From positions 1-10,532 of the forward strand of contig JAFPNP010000171.1 of NCBI GenBank assembly GCA_017411125.1: DNA of 10,532 nucleotides, in the 5' to 3' direction. The stretch's first letter is position 1. Each line of letters starts with the position of its first letter. The translations under genes and the position numbers were made by a program. Positions 1 to 6,480 of this stretch are shown one piece after another. The notes under the pieces were generated by a model, which searched no databases, had not been told where the DNA came from, and was given only the letters and a program-made list of their open reading frames with translations. This stretch comes from Kiritimatiellia bacterium. GTDB lineage: Bacteria; Verrucomicrobiota; Kiritimatiellia; RFP12; UBA1067.

Positions 1-246
1 ATGGGTGCGCTCGGTTTCTTCGGAGAGATATTCTTCCGCCTGCGCGGGGTCGATGGCGCATCCGCATTCCGCGACGTCATGAATCAATCGCCGCTATGGG
101 CGAAATTCATCCTCGTTCCTCTTCGCCTAATCCAGAATTCGCCGTTGTACTATCTTATCGCGTCAAAATGGATATATGCAAATGCTCGCCGGTTGACAGA
201 CTGGATCAACTTCAATGCGCGGACAAGACTCACGGGCCGGCGTTGA
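1..246 (+). CDS. C-terminal end of an unrecognised protein (5' end outside window)
   Basis: The frame is open from the first base, so this is probably the last 81 codons or so of a longer gene; the ATG at base 1 may be an internal methionine. Codon use looks genuine, rich in TTC, CGC, CTC, ATC and GTC. The residues are mixed hydrophobic, aromatic and basic, with no domain I recognise: a hydrophobic stretch around residues 33-55 (FILVPLRLIQ, then LYYLIASKW) and a basic tail ending TGRR. The gene converges on the DUF5672 gene and the two stop regions overlap by 17 bp (230-246). Given the neighbours it could belong to the same glycan locus, but nothing in the fragment proves that. Confidence 0.45.
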   Translation: MGALGFFGEIFFRLRGVDGASAFRDVMNQSPLWAKFILVPLRLIQNSPLYYLIASKWIYANARRLTDWINFNARTRLTGRR

Positions 247-1054
247 TCCATCCCCTGCGAACGAACTCCGCGAAGGTCTCCGCTCTATGGAACCCAAACG
301 GCAGTTCGCGAACGTTCCAAGGCACGACACAATCCCAGGCGAACGCGATTGCGCTACGGTTGTCTGCAAGTTTCATGCTTCGCCTGTATTCGCGCTTCTC
401 CTTTATCAAAGTCTCTGTGTAATACGCGTCTTCTCCCACCGCATGGCAATCTGGATAAGAATGATACTGTTCTCTCCAGTACTTCGCGGCGAGATCGCAC
501 ATCTTCTTGGAACGGAGCGAAAAACCGCCGTTTGAAATCCACAGGTTGAGCACCCTCGCAGCAAGCCGGGGAATGAATTTGTCGCGTACGTACGGGGCCC
601 CGATGAAATCCCATTTGCCGACGAAACGATCCAGTCCCGGTTTAAGGGGAAAACCATCGTCTTGCACCACCATCAAATAGTCGGTCTCGAAGCGTTCGGA
701 GAATTTTCCGTCGCAGTCCGCGCTCATCGTGTAGAGATTGCCTGGAACAAGAGACGGCTCCATCTGGATCTCCACGGACGGGAATCGCGCGGCAAACGCC
801 TCCATTTCGGCAGTTGGCGAATCGGTGACGATTACGGACTTCATCATACCGCAATGGAGCCATGTTTCCCTGAATGCCGATTCAATGCGGTAGAACTGCG
901 TGTCAGGCTTGTCGGAACGGGCTCCCCAATAATAGGCGAGAACCGTGACCGAACCAGGGCCCGTGCCGTAACCGGCAAGATTCCTGTGGGTCGTGTCCAA
1001 TCTGCGTCTCTGCCACCGGCAAAGAATTTCCGTGGCCGATTCAATTCCTTCCAT
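230..1054 (-). CDS. DUF5672 family glycosyltransferase-like protein
   Basis: This 274-residue protein resembles DUF5672, a family found with glycosyltransferases and thought to have a GT-A-like fold. Visible motifs are the acidic QDDG at residues 131-134, in the place of a nucleotide-sugar/metal-binding motif; DFIGAPY at 149-155; NGGFSLRS at 175-182; EDAYY at 208-212; and PFGFH at 252-256. No signal peptide is seen, so it is probably cytoplasmic or peripheral at the membrane. An open frame extends upstream to 1195 but would lie inside the preceding glycosyltransferase gene. The ATG at 1054 is preferred because GGAGG stands 9 nt upstream (1064-1068) and the overlap with the upstream stop is then only 14 bp, typical of translational coupling. 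It is the last gene of the operon. Donor and acceptor sugars cannot be read from the sequence. Confidence 0.82.
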   Translation of the reverse strand: MEGIESATEILCRWQRRRLDTTHRNLAGYGTGPGSVTVLAYYWGARSDKPDTQFYRIESAFRETWLHCGMMKSVIVTDSPTAEMEAFAARFPSVEIQMEPSLVPGNLYTMSADCDGKFSERFETDYLMVVQDDGFPLKPGLDRFVGKWDFIGAPYVRDKFIPRLAARVLNLWISNGGFSLRSKKMCDLAAKYWREQYHSYPDCHAVGEDAYYTETLIKEKREYRRSMKLADNRSAIAFAWDCVVPWNVRELPFGFHRAETFAEFVRRGWINAGP

Positions 1055-2285
1055 CCAAAAACGCCTCCACGCTTTTCTTGAAATTCTCGTTGGAGAAATG
1101 TTTCTCCACAAATGCCTTGCCTCTTGCCCCCACTTCAATGCGAAGCGCAGGATTGTCATAACACCGGCGCAAGATTGTCGCGGCTGCATCAACATCGGCT
1201 TCCGCCCATTCCCTCATGGATGTGAAGTATTCGTCCGGCTTCACGGGCACAAGTCGATAAGGTACCGGGAAAGCGCATCCGTTCTTGCAAAACTCCGTAT
1301 TCGCGCTCCAATCAGTCGCAATCACAGGCCTGCCCATTAGCATCGCTTCCGCCATGCCGATTCCAAAGCCCTCGCCGCGGTGCAGAGAAATGTACACGTC
1401 GCAGGCGTTGGTCAAACCGTACAAATCGGCATGGGACAGATATTCCGTTATGACCATGAACCTGTCGGCGATGCCTAGCGACGCCGCTTCTCGCTTCACC
1501 TCCGAAAGTTCGGCGACATGGTTCTTCGCTCCCATGGTTTTGAATACAAGCCTGACGCCCTTTTCATTGTGGAATGCTTTTGCGAAGGCGCGAATTGCCG
1601 CCAGCGGGTTCTTGCGTCTGTACGAGCCAAAATCGAAAGTGAAAAGAACCATGAAATCGTTCCGCGCGATTCCAAACCTGTCCCGGATCTCCCCGCGAGG
1701 CGGCAGCTCGACATCTATCTTGCGCAGTGGATAAAGTATTTTGTACACGGGCGCTTTGAATTCGCGCTTGAAATATTCTACGTTGAAGTCGCTCATTCCG
1801 ATTACGGGATCGTTCCCGTCAAGGAAAGGCCAAACGTCAAGAATTCCGTGTTCTCCCTCCCAGAAAGCGATGCGTGCGCGGTTCTTCGCCAGGTCGCGCG
1901 GCAGCGGGCTGCGGAACATCTCTATGACATGGGTGTATTTGTGCAGACGGAACTCTGAACGAGATGTCAGGATGTCGGCAAAGTCGGATTCAGGAACTAC
2001 CACGGTTCGATCCGTCGAGAACGTTTGGAACGGGATCCCCGCGTCTTTCAAAGCGTAGGCGAAATCGCGATTCGTCTTGGAATTGCTGGCTCCCTGGAAA
2101 AAGTCTCCGATTATGGTAATGCCTCTAATCGGTACAACATCCTTGTCGAGTTGCGACAGACGCCTCAATTCTCTTGCCAATCTCCACCAATGCCACTTTC
2201 TGGACATATAGTCCCTGACGCCAGGCACCCCCCAGACGAAGAACTTCTTGGCCAAGGAGCAAGAATTGTACACTATTGGCATCAT
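1041..2285 (-). CDS. Glycosyltransferase family 4 (GT-B, Glycos_transf_1)
   Basis: This 414-residue retaining glycosyltransferase of GT-B type would transfer a sugar from a nucleotide-sugar donor during envelope or exopolysaccharide synthesis. The C-terminal donor-binding half is clear: FTFDFGSYRRKNP around 215-227 (start of the second Rossmann domain), VFKTMG near 247, the YLSHADLYGLTNACDVYISL region 282-301, then EGFGIGMAEAMLMGRPVIA from 305. E305 and E313 form the EX7E motif of GT4 enzymes. The N-terminal domain includes GITIIGDFF near 55-63. There is no signal peptide. Two adjacent ATG codons (2285 and 2282) begin 10 bp after the stop of the secreted-protein gene; the ribosome binding site is weak, so coupling is likely. 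ATG at codon 27 is a possible alternative start. Acceptor specificity is unknown. Confidence 0.9.
   Translation of the reverse strand: MMPIVYNSCSLAKKFFVWGVPGVRDYMSRKWHWWRLARELRRLSQLDKDVVPIRGITIIGDFFQGASNSKTNRDFAYALKDAGIPFQTFSTDRTVVVPESDFADILTSRSEFRLHKYTHVIEMFRSPLPRDLAKNRARIAFWEGEHGILDVWPFLDGNDPVIGMSDFNVEYFKREFKAPVYKILYPLRKIDVELPPRGEIRDRFGIARNDFMVLFTFDFGSYRRKNPLAAIRAFAKAFHNEKGVRLVFKTMGAKNHVAELSEVKREAASLGIADRFMVITEYLSHADLYGLTNACDVYISLHRGEGFGIGMAEAMLMGRPVIATDWSANTEFCKNGCAFPVPYRLVPVKPDEYFTSMREWAEADVDAAATILRRCYDNPALRIEVGARGKAFVEKHFSNENFKKSVEAFLDGRN
1064..1068 (-). promoter_or_regulatory. Ribosome binding site that sets the DUF5672 start
   Basis: On the minus strand GGAGG lies 9 nt before the ATG at 1054, inside the last codons of the upstream glycosyltransferase. 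It decides between this start and the longer open frame beginning at 1195, which would overlap the upstream gene by 155 bp. Confidence 0.75.
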
Positions 2286-2295
2286 GGGACTCGCT

Positions 2296-2652
2296 TCATT
2301 TCATGTTCTTGATTTCTTCGACAATGCACTGCGGCTTCTCGCCTTCTGGAGCTGCAAACGAGCGAAGTTCGCCAGAAGGCAGATTGATCTTCAACTGTGC
2401 GGTTTTCGTTATTCCGCCATGCGGGCGTTTCCAGTCCAGCACGTTTTTTCCCATTGCATCGCAGACACACCAATGCATTTGGGAGAGGACGCTCCCTTCC
2501 AGGCTCGACACTTTGACCTTCACCAATGACGTGACACCTCCCACGGCCCACGTTCCCTCGGCGCGTATTTCGATTTTGGCAGCACTCGTCGCCTGGTGGA
2601 CGAGCGCAAGCGCAACTACAAACGCCATTGCGATGTTTGTTCTTCTCGACAT
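2296..2652 (-). CDS. Small secreted protein of unknown function
   Basis: The protein has 118 residues. A Sec signal peptide is visible: basic MSRRTN, a hydrophobic core AMAFVVALALV, and a probable cleavage after TSA or SAA near residue 24-25. The mature part (about 93 residues) alternates hydrophobic and polar residues like a small beta-sandwich and holds two cysteines as CVC in WCVCDAMG around residue 61-67. I recognise no family. The open frame extends to 2742, but the ATG at 2652 is preferred because it places the signal peptide at the N terminus and because a TGATATAAT promoter element lies just upstream. It is the first gene of the operon with the two glycosyltransferase genes, so an extracytoplasmic role tied to glycan assembly is plausible but unproven. 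Confidence 0.65.
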   Translation of the reverse strand: MSRRTNIAMAFVVALALVHQATSAAKIEIRAEGTWAVGGVTSLVKVKVSSLEGSVLSQMHWCVCDAMGKNVLDWKRPHGGITKTAQLKINLPSGELRSFAAPEGEKPQCIVEEIKNMK

Positions 2653-2662
2653 AGCGGCGAAG

Positions 2663-2671
2663 ATTATATCA
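2663..2671 (-). promoter_or_regulatory. Extended -10 promoter of the secreted-protein operon, nearly leaderless
   Basis: On the minus strand TGATATAAT is a consensus TATAAT with a TGn extension. No good -35 is seen: CGCACA at 17 bp matches in only three positions. The hexamer ends 10 nt before the ATG at 2652, which predicts a transcript start about 4 nt upstream of the start codon. No Shine-Dalgarno sequence is present in the interval CTTCGCCGCT. Confidence 0.5.
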
Positions 2672-2757
2672 AAATTCCCGCCGTCTGTGCGAAGGGAGAA
2701 GAGGGAAAGTACACAGGAATTTCTTACTCGCGGCCTCGCCATGCGAGCGCCGGAATA

Positions 2758-2766
2758 TGGTATAAT
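2758..2766 (+). promoter_or_regulatory. Extended -10 promoter of the TIGR02757 gene
   Basis: TGGTATAAT is a consensus TATAAT with a TGn extension. No recognisable -35 lies 16-18 bp upstream, as is usual for extended -10 promoters. The predicted start near 2773 leaves a leader of about 39 nt with only a weak GGAA (2801-2804) as ribosome binding site. A short dyad (CTCGC-CAT-GCGAG, 2735-2747) overlaps the -35 position and could be an operator. Confidence 0.5.
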
Positions 2767-2811
2767 TCGAGATGCCGTGACAAATCCGACGCACGGTATG
2801 GGAATAGCGAA

Positions 2812-3564
2812 ATGAATAAAGCGACAAAAGCAGCGTTAAGGAAATGCGCCGACGAACATGAGACAGCCTCGTTTCTCGGCGGAGACGGCCCCAGGGACCC
2901 GTCCTGGTTTATGCACCATGTGAAAGGACGAGAAAATCAGGAAGCCACGGCGTTCGTGGCATCCGCCCTCAGTTTCGGTTCGCGCGCGCAGTTTCTGCCG
3001 AAAGTGCAATGGATTGTCGACCTGGCCAAAGGCGACGTAGACAGCTGGATCCGCTCTGGCGCATTCGAGAAGGATTTCCCCGCCGGAAACGCGCGATGTT
3101 TCTACCGGTTCTTCACCTTCGCCACGATGAACACATTCTTGCGGACGTACAGGAACGTAATGGGAGAATGCGGCACCCTCGGCGGATTCGTGCGGGCGAA
3201 CTGCGGCGGCGATGCGTCGAAGGCCGTTTCCGCGATATGCGCCCGATTCAACAGGGACGGCACGTGCGGCGTGATTCCGCGCGACTGCGGTTCGGCATGC
3301 AAGCGCGTATGCATGTTTCTTCGGTGGATGGTACGCAGCGGCTCGCCGGTAGATCTCGGACTGTGGGCGGACTTCATGGACCGCAGTACGCTCGTCATTC
3401 CGCTCGACACGCACGTGATCCAGGAAGCGCGGAAACTCGGGCTGCTGAAAAGTCCGTCCGCTTCGATGTCCGCCGCGCGCAGGCTGACCGAGGCCCTCGC
3501 GGAAGTGTTTCCCGGCGACCCGGCGCGCGGCGACTTCGCCCTGTTCGGCGCCGGCGTAGAGTGA
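2812..3564 (+). CDS. TIGR02757 / DUF2400 family protein
   Basis: This 250-residue protein matches the uncharacterised TIGR02757 (DUF2400) family over essentially its whole length. Landmarks are DPSWFM at 29-34, the helical ENQEATAFVASALSFGSR at 41-58, CKRVCMFLRWMVR at 163-175, VDLGLW at 180-184, PLDTHV at 197-202, the helical LGLL segment at 209-212, and a C-terminal DFALFGAG at 241-248. The largely helical layout with invariant K, R and D residues recalls helix-hairpin-helix DNA glycosylases, but that link is my inference and no activity is established from the sequence. An open frame runs upstream to 2596 but lies over the promoter and the divergent gene; the ATG at 2812 fits the family N terminus. 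The gene converges on the decarboxylase gene with a 6-bp gap, leaving no room for a separate terminator. Confidence 0.85.
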   Translation: MNKATKAALRKCADEHETASFLGGDGPRDPSWFMHHVKGRENQEATAFVASALSFGSRAQFLPKVQWIVDLAKGDVDSWIRSGAFEKDFPAGNARCFYRFFTFATMNTFLRTYRNVMGECGTLGGFVRANCGGDASKAVSAICARFNRDGTCGVIPRDCGSACKRVCMFLRWMVRSGSPVDLGLWADFMDRSTLVIPLDTHVIQEARKLGLLKSPSASMSAARRLTEALAEVFPGDPARGDFALFGAGVE

Positions 3565-3570
3565 AACACG

Positions 3571-4695
3571 CTATCGGCCTCTCCAGAATTCGCGAAGGTA
3601 GTCTTCGTACTCCCATGAAAGGACGGTCCGTTCGCCGCCGGCTTTCGAGACGAGCACGACGTCCGGATGGCGTATGCCGTTGAACCAGCTTTGCTGCGCG
3701 AACGAATAGCAGCCAAGCCCGCCAAACACGACTTCGTCGCCCGCTTCGAGCGGCTTCGCGAAACCGTATTCGCCGATCACGTCGCCCGCAAGGCACGATG
3801 CGCATCCAAGGATCGTCTTGCGCCCTGCGTCCGACTGCGCGGGAGAAAGCACGTCCGCCCGCATATCGAAAAGAAGCAGATCGGTCGCGTGGCACGACGC
3901 CGAAACGTCCAGCACGGCAATATCCTTTTCCTTGCGGCGAATGACGTCCAGCACGTGCGCGACGAGCGTCCCCGAATACCGCACCATGTATTCGCTAGGT
4001 TCGATCATCACGTCGAAATTTCCGAGCGCCTTCAACGCCTTGACGGCAGCCACGGCGCGCGGCGTGGCGAAGCCGGGATCGTTTATCACCTCGCCGCCGC
4101 CAAGATTCACCCACTTGAGACGCGTGAGAAGCGGACGGACGGACGGCGTTTCAAGCAGAGACGCCAGCCTTTCGACCATTCCCGCGAAGTCGTCGGCATA
4201 TCCCTCGCACAGGGCATGGACGTGAACACCGTCCACGATTCCCAAATCGCCGCACATCTCGTCGGCCATCACGCCGAAACGTGAGTCCGGGCAGCATGGG
4301 TCGTACTTCAGGCAGTCGGCGGAGGAGAAGCCGGGATTCAGCCTCAAGCCCACGCTCGCCCCCCTTGCCTTCGCCTTCGCGCCGAACTTGCGCAGTTGCG
4401 AAAGCGAGTTGAACACGATGTGTGAACACGTCTCGCACAGCGCGTCCATCTCGCCGTCCGCGTACGCAGGCGAATGCACGTGGACTTCCTTGCCCATCAG
4501 ACCGCCAAGCCTCGCCTCGAAGAGGCCGGACGCGGTGACGCCCTCCACGAACGGAGCGAGCGTCGGAAACGCCGCCGGAAGAGGGAATCCCTTTAGCGCC
4601 ATCAGAAGGCGCACTCCGAGCCTGTCCGCGTTCGACTTCGCGACGGCGGCGGTTCCGGCAAGCCGGTCGAGGTCGATTCTGTACTGCGGTTTCAC
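3571..4695 (-). CDS. nspC: Carboxynorspermidine/carboxyspermidine decarboxylase (divergent)
   Basis: This 374-residue PLP-dependent fold III (alanine racemase-like) enzyme should decarboxylate carboxynorspermidine or carboxyspermidine to norspermidine or spermidine in the cytoplasm. K35 in ALKGF is the expected Schiff-base lysine. Other family marks are ASGLFE (55-60), SPAYADGE (75-82), the IVFNS block (93-97), YDPCCPDSRFGV (131-142), HALCE (160-164), GGG (199-201), and CLAGDVIGEYGF (301-312), with C301 and D304 where the decarboxylase family has catalytic and substrate-binding residues. FNGIRHP (338-344) is also typical. Two motifs look altered: GGGE where I expect GGGH, and EPSEY (232-236) where I expect EPGEA. 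The GTG start lies 1 nt after the dehydrogenase stop, with GAAGG (4705-4709) 9 nt upstream, so the pair is one operon. Assignment to the family is firm; the exact substrate is less sure. Confidence 0.85.
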   Translation of the reverse strand: MKPQYRIDLDRLAGTAAVAKSNADRLGVRLLMALKGFPLPAAFPTLAPFVEGVTASGLFEARLGGLMGKEVHVHSPAYADGEMDALCETCSHIVFNSLSQLRKFGAKAKARGASVGLRLNPGFSSADCLKYDPCCPDSRFGVMADEMCGDLGIVDGVHVHALCEGYADDFAGMVERLASLLETPSVRPLLTRLKWVNLGGGEVINDPGFATPRAVAAVKALKALGNFDVMIEPSEYMVRYSGTLVAHVLDVIRRKEKDIAVLDVSASCHATDLLLFDMRADVLSPAQSDAGRKTILGCASCLAGDVIGEYGFAKPLEAGDEVVFGGLGCYSFAQQSWFNGIRHPDVVLVSKAGGERTVLSWEYEDYLREFWRGR

Positions 4696-4696
4696 A

Positions 4697-5980
4697 TCAA
4701 GGAACCTTCACCGGGTCGAAGATCTCCTTCCACGGAAGCCCCTGCGCGTTCAGCTCAACCATGAACGGATCCGGATCGAACTCCTCGCACGTGTGGACGC
4801 CCTTCTCCGTCCACTTGCCTTCCAGAAACATCTTCGCGCCGATCATCGCCGGGACGCCCGTCGTGTAGCTGATGGCCTGCGAACCAACCTCGCGGTAGCA
4901 TTCCTGGTGGTCGCACACGTTGTAGACATAATAGTCCACCGGCTTGCCGTCCTTCATGCCGTGGAATATGCATCCTATATTCGTCTTGCCCTTCGTGCGC
5001 GGACCGAGCGACGAGGGATCGGGAAGAAGCGCCTTGAGGAACTCGATGGGCACGATCTTCTGCCCCTTGAAATCTATTGGGTCGATGCGCGTTAGCCCCA
5101 CGTTTTCCAGGCACTTGAGATGCGTCAGGTAGCTCTGCCCGAACGTCATAAAGAAGCGGATGCGCTTGATGCCCTTCAGGTTGCAGCCGAGCGACTCCAG
5201 TTCCTCGTGGTGGAGAAGATACATGTCCTTCTCGCCGACTTGGTCGAAATCGTATACGCGCTTGATCGCCATCGGGGCGGTCTCAACCCACCATCCCTTG
5301 TCGAACGCCTTTTTGTTCTCGACGGCGACTTCCGGCTTGTCGTCCTTCGGATCGGCGACCCAGTAGGAACCCTTCGCGGCGACTTCGCGGATGTTGATTT
5401 CCGGATTGAAGTTGGTAGCGAACGGATATCCATGGTCGCCCCCGTTGCAGTCGAGAATGTCGAGAGTCTCGATAGTGTCGAAATAGTGCTTCTGCGCGTA
5501 GGCGGAAAACACCTGCGTCACGCCGGGATCGAAACCGCAGCCGAGAATGGCCGTCAACCCGGCTTTCTCGAACCTTTCGCGATAGGCCCATTGCCACGAA
5601 TACTCGAAGTGCGCCTCGTCCGGCGGCTCGTAGTTGGCGGTGTCCAGATAAGAAACACCCGCTTCGAGACACGCATCCATTATGGCGAGATCCTGGTACG
5701 GAAGCGCGATGTTCATCACGATATCCGGCTTGAACGCCCGGATGAGCGCGACGAGGCGAGGTGTATCCATGGCATCGATCTGGGCGGTGGAGATTTTCGT
5801 GGACACGCCCTTCTCGGCGAACCATGGACGCGACTCGATGTCCGCCTTTATCGCCTTGCAGCGCGCTTCCGTGCGGGAAGCGATCAGAAGCTCTCCGAAC
5901 GTTTCAGGATTCCGGGCCATCTTCGCGGCCGCAACTCCGGCGACTCCGCCGGCACCTATGAGCATTGCTTTCTTTGCCAT
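4697..5980 (-). CDS. Carboxynorspermidine dehydrogenase (saccharopine dehydrogenase family)
   Basis: This 427-residue NAD(P)H-dependent enzyme would condense aspartate semialdehyde with diaminopropane or putrescine to form carboxynorspermidine or carboxyspermidine, the step before the decarboxylase encoded 1 nt downstream. The N-terminal Rossmann motif is IGAGGVAGVAAAK (8-20). Further family marks are ASRTEARC (34-41), PDIVMNIALPYQD (85-97), YLDTANYE (111-118), GCGFDPGVTQVF (147-158) and DCNGGDHGYPFATNFNPEINIREV (177-200). The length fits the family. The open frame extends to 6022, but ATG at 5980 is chosen because MAKKAMLIGAGG is the usual short N terminus, and because a promoter with correct spacing places its +1 on this ATG. 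No Shine-Dalgarno site precedes it. The saccharopine-type paralogues act on lysine, but the adjacent decarboxylase supports the polyamine role. Confidence 0.9.
   Translation of the reverse strand: MAKKAMLIGAGGVAGVAAAKMARNPETFGELLIASRTEARCKAIKADIESRPWFAEKGVSTKISTAQIDAMDTPRLVALIRAFKPDIVMNIALPYQDLAIMDACLEAGVSYLDTANYEPPDEAHFEYSWQWAYRERFEKAGLTAILGCGFDPGVTQVFSAYAQKHYFDTIETLDILDCNGGDHGYPFATNFNPEINIREVAAKGSYWVADPKDDKPEVAVENKKAFDKGWWVETAPMAIKRVYDFDQVGEKDMYLLHHEELESLGCNLKGIKRIRFFMTFGQSYLTHLKCLENVGLTRIDPIDFKGQKIVPIEFLKALLPDPSSLGPRTKGKTNIGCIFHGMKDGKPVDYYVYNVCDHQECYREVGSQAISYTTGVPAMIGAKMFLEGKWTEKGVHTCEEFDPDPFMVELNAQGLPWKEIFDPVKVP
4705..4709 (-). promoter_or_regulatory. Ribosome binding site for the GTG start of nspC
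   Basis: GAAGG on the minus strand lies 9 nt before GTG at 4695 and sits inside the last codons of the dehydrogenase gene. The overlapping ATG at 4697 is followed directly by TGA, so GTG is the only usable start here. Confidence 0.65.
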
Positions 5981-5986
5981 GCGGAC

Positions 5987-6015
5987 AGTATACACTATGC
6001 CGCGCCAAATAGCAA
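5987..6015 (-). promoter_or_regulatory. Sigma70-like promoter giving a leaderless dehydrogenase mRNA
   Basis: On the minus strand TTGCTA (6010-6015) and TATACT (5987-5992) are separated by 17 bp. Six bases then lead to the ATG at 5980, so the predicted +1 is the A of the start codon. Both hexamers match consensus at four or five positions. Absence of any ribosome binding site is consistent with a leaderless transcript. Confidence 0.55.
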
Positions 6016-6046
6016 TGCCCATTATTCAGCAAGGGGAGCCCTATGG

Positions 6047-6130
6047 TAGGGATTTATAATCCCTAGGGTGGGGATTTATGAGTCCTAGGGGTTTACAATC
6101 GTAGACGGGGTGGCGACTCGCCGCGACTCC
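6047..6130. repeat. Tandem degenerate palindromic repeats in the gene-free stretch
   Basis: The stretch between the dehydrogenase and the tRNA (5981-6316) has no credible gene. Its left part holds three related units starting at 6047, 6069 and 6086, with the cores TAGGGATTTATAATC, TGGGGATTTATGAGTCC and TAGGGGTTTACAATC. The first unit is a perfect dyad (TAGGGATT-TAT-AATCCCTA, 6047-6065). CCTAGG recurs between units. It is followed by a GC-rich dyad GGCGA-C-TCGCC (6112-6122) and a doubled GCGACTC (6113 and 6123). The block lies 30-115 bp upstream of the dehydrogenase -35, so it could be a regulatory array or a copy of a dispersed intergenic repeat. In the remaining 6131-6296 I see only a loose inverted pair TTTTCGTC/GACGAAAA (6137-6144, 6173-6180). 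Confidence 0.6.
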
Positions 6131-6296
6131 AGCGCTTTTTCGTCCTCGATGTAACGTGAAAATCCGTAAAACGACGAAAAGAGTCATGGAGCACCAGCAA
6201 ATGCATAATTAACATGGAGAAGTACAATTGGACGACTTTAAATGCCGAATCATACAACGCCTCATGCATTGCAATCTAAATCCGCGTATGATGCAA

Positions 6297-6314
6297 GAAA
6301 AGAAAAATCTTTTC
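6297..6314 (-). terminator. Weak AT-rich hairpin just after the tRNA
   Basis: GAAAAGA and TCTTTTC form a perfect 7-bp dyad around a 4-nt loop, starting 2 nt after the tRNA CCA on the minus strand. The stem is A/T rich and the following T run is short, so termination would be weak. It may instead serve in 3' processing. Confidence 0.3.
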
Positions 6315-6316
6315 AA

Positions 6317-6393
6317 TGGTGGGCTATAGTAGATTCGAACTACTGACCTCTTCCATGTCAAGGAAGCGCTCTAACCAACTGAGCTAATAGCCC
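6317..6393 (-). tRNA. tRNA-Val (anticodon GAC) with encoded CCA
   Basis: Read on the minus strand this is a complete 77-nt cloverleaf. The acceptor stem is GGGCTAT/ATAGCCC with discriminator A and an encoded CCA (6317-6319). The D arm is GCTC-AGTTGGTTA-GAGC, the anticodon arm CTTCC-TTGACAT-GGAAG, and the T arm AGTAG-TTCGAAT-CTACT. The loop TTGACAT gives anticodon GAC, which reads GUC (valine). All stems pair without mismatches. It stands alone, with its own promoter just upstream, and no neighbouring integrase is visible. Confidence 0.97.
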
Positions 6394-6406
6394 GCAAAAC
6401 GACAAT

Positions 6407-6435
6407 AGTGTATCATAAAGGCGGCGAACGGTCAA
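6407..6435 (-). promoter_or_regulatory. Promoter of tRNA-Val
   Basis: On the minus strand TTGACC (6430-6435), a 17-bp spacer and TACACT (6407-6412) preceded by TGA form a good sigma70-like promoter with an extended -10. The predicted start near 6400 leaves about 7 nt of 5' leader before the mature tRNA end at 6393. Confidence 0.7.
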
Positions 6436-6480
6436 TAGGCAAAGCGACAAAAACGAAGATTCGCAGTTCGTTATAATAGT

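Noticed and set aside
2596..2811. N-terminal extension of the TIGR02757 frame by 72 codons
   Set aside because: It covers the start and promoter of the divergent secreted-protein gene, and the added residues do not look like the family N terminus.
6047..6130. CRISPR array
   Set aside because: Units are short, degenerate and unevenly spaced, with no unique spacers and no cas genes in the window.
6214..6279. Mini-frame of 21 codons (MEKYNWTTLNAESYN...)
   Set aside because: Protein-like at first sight, but it has no ribosome binding site, no promoter and is too short to support.
6470..6480. Plus-strand promoter at TATAAT (6472-6477)
   Set aside because: No -35 and no TGn extension are present, and no credible gene follows.
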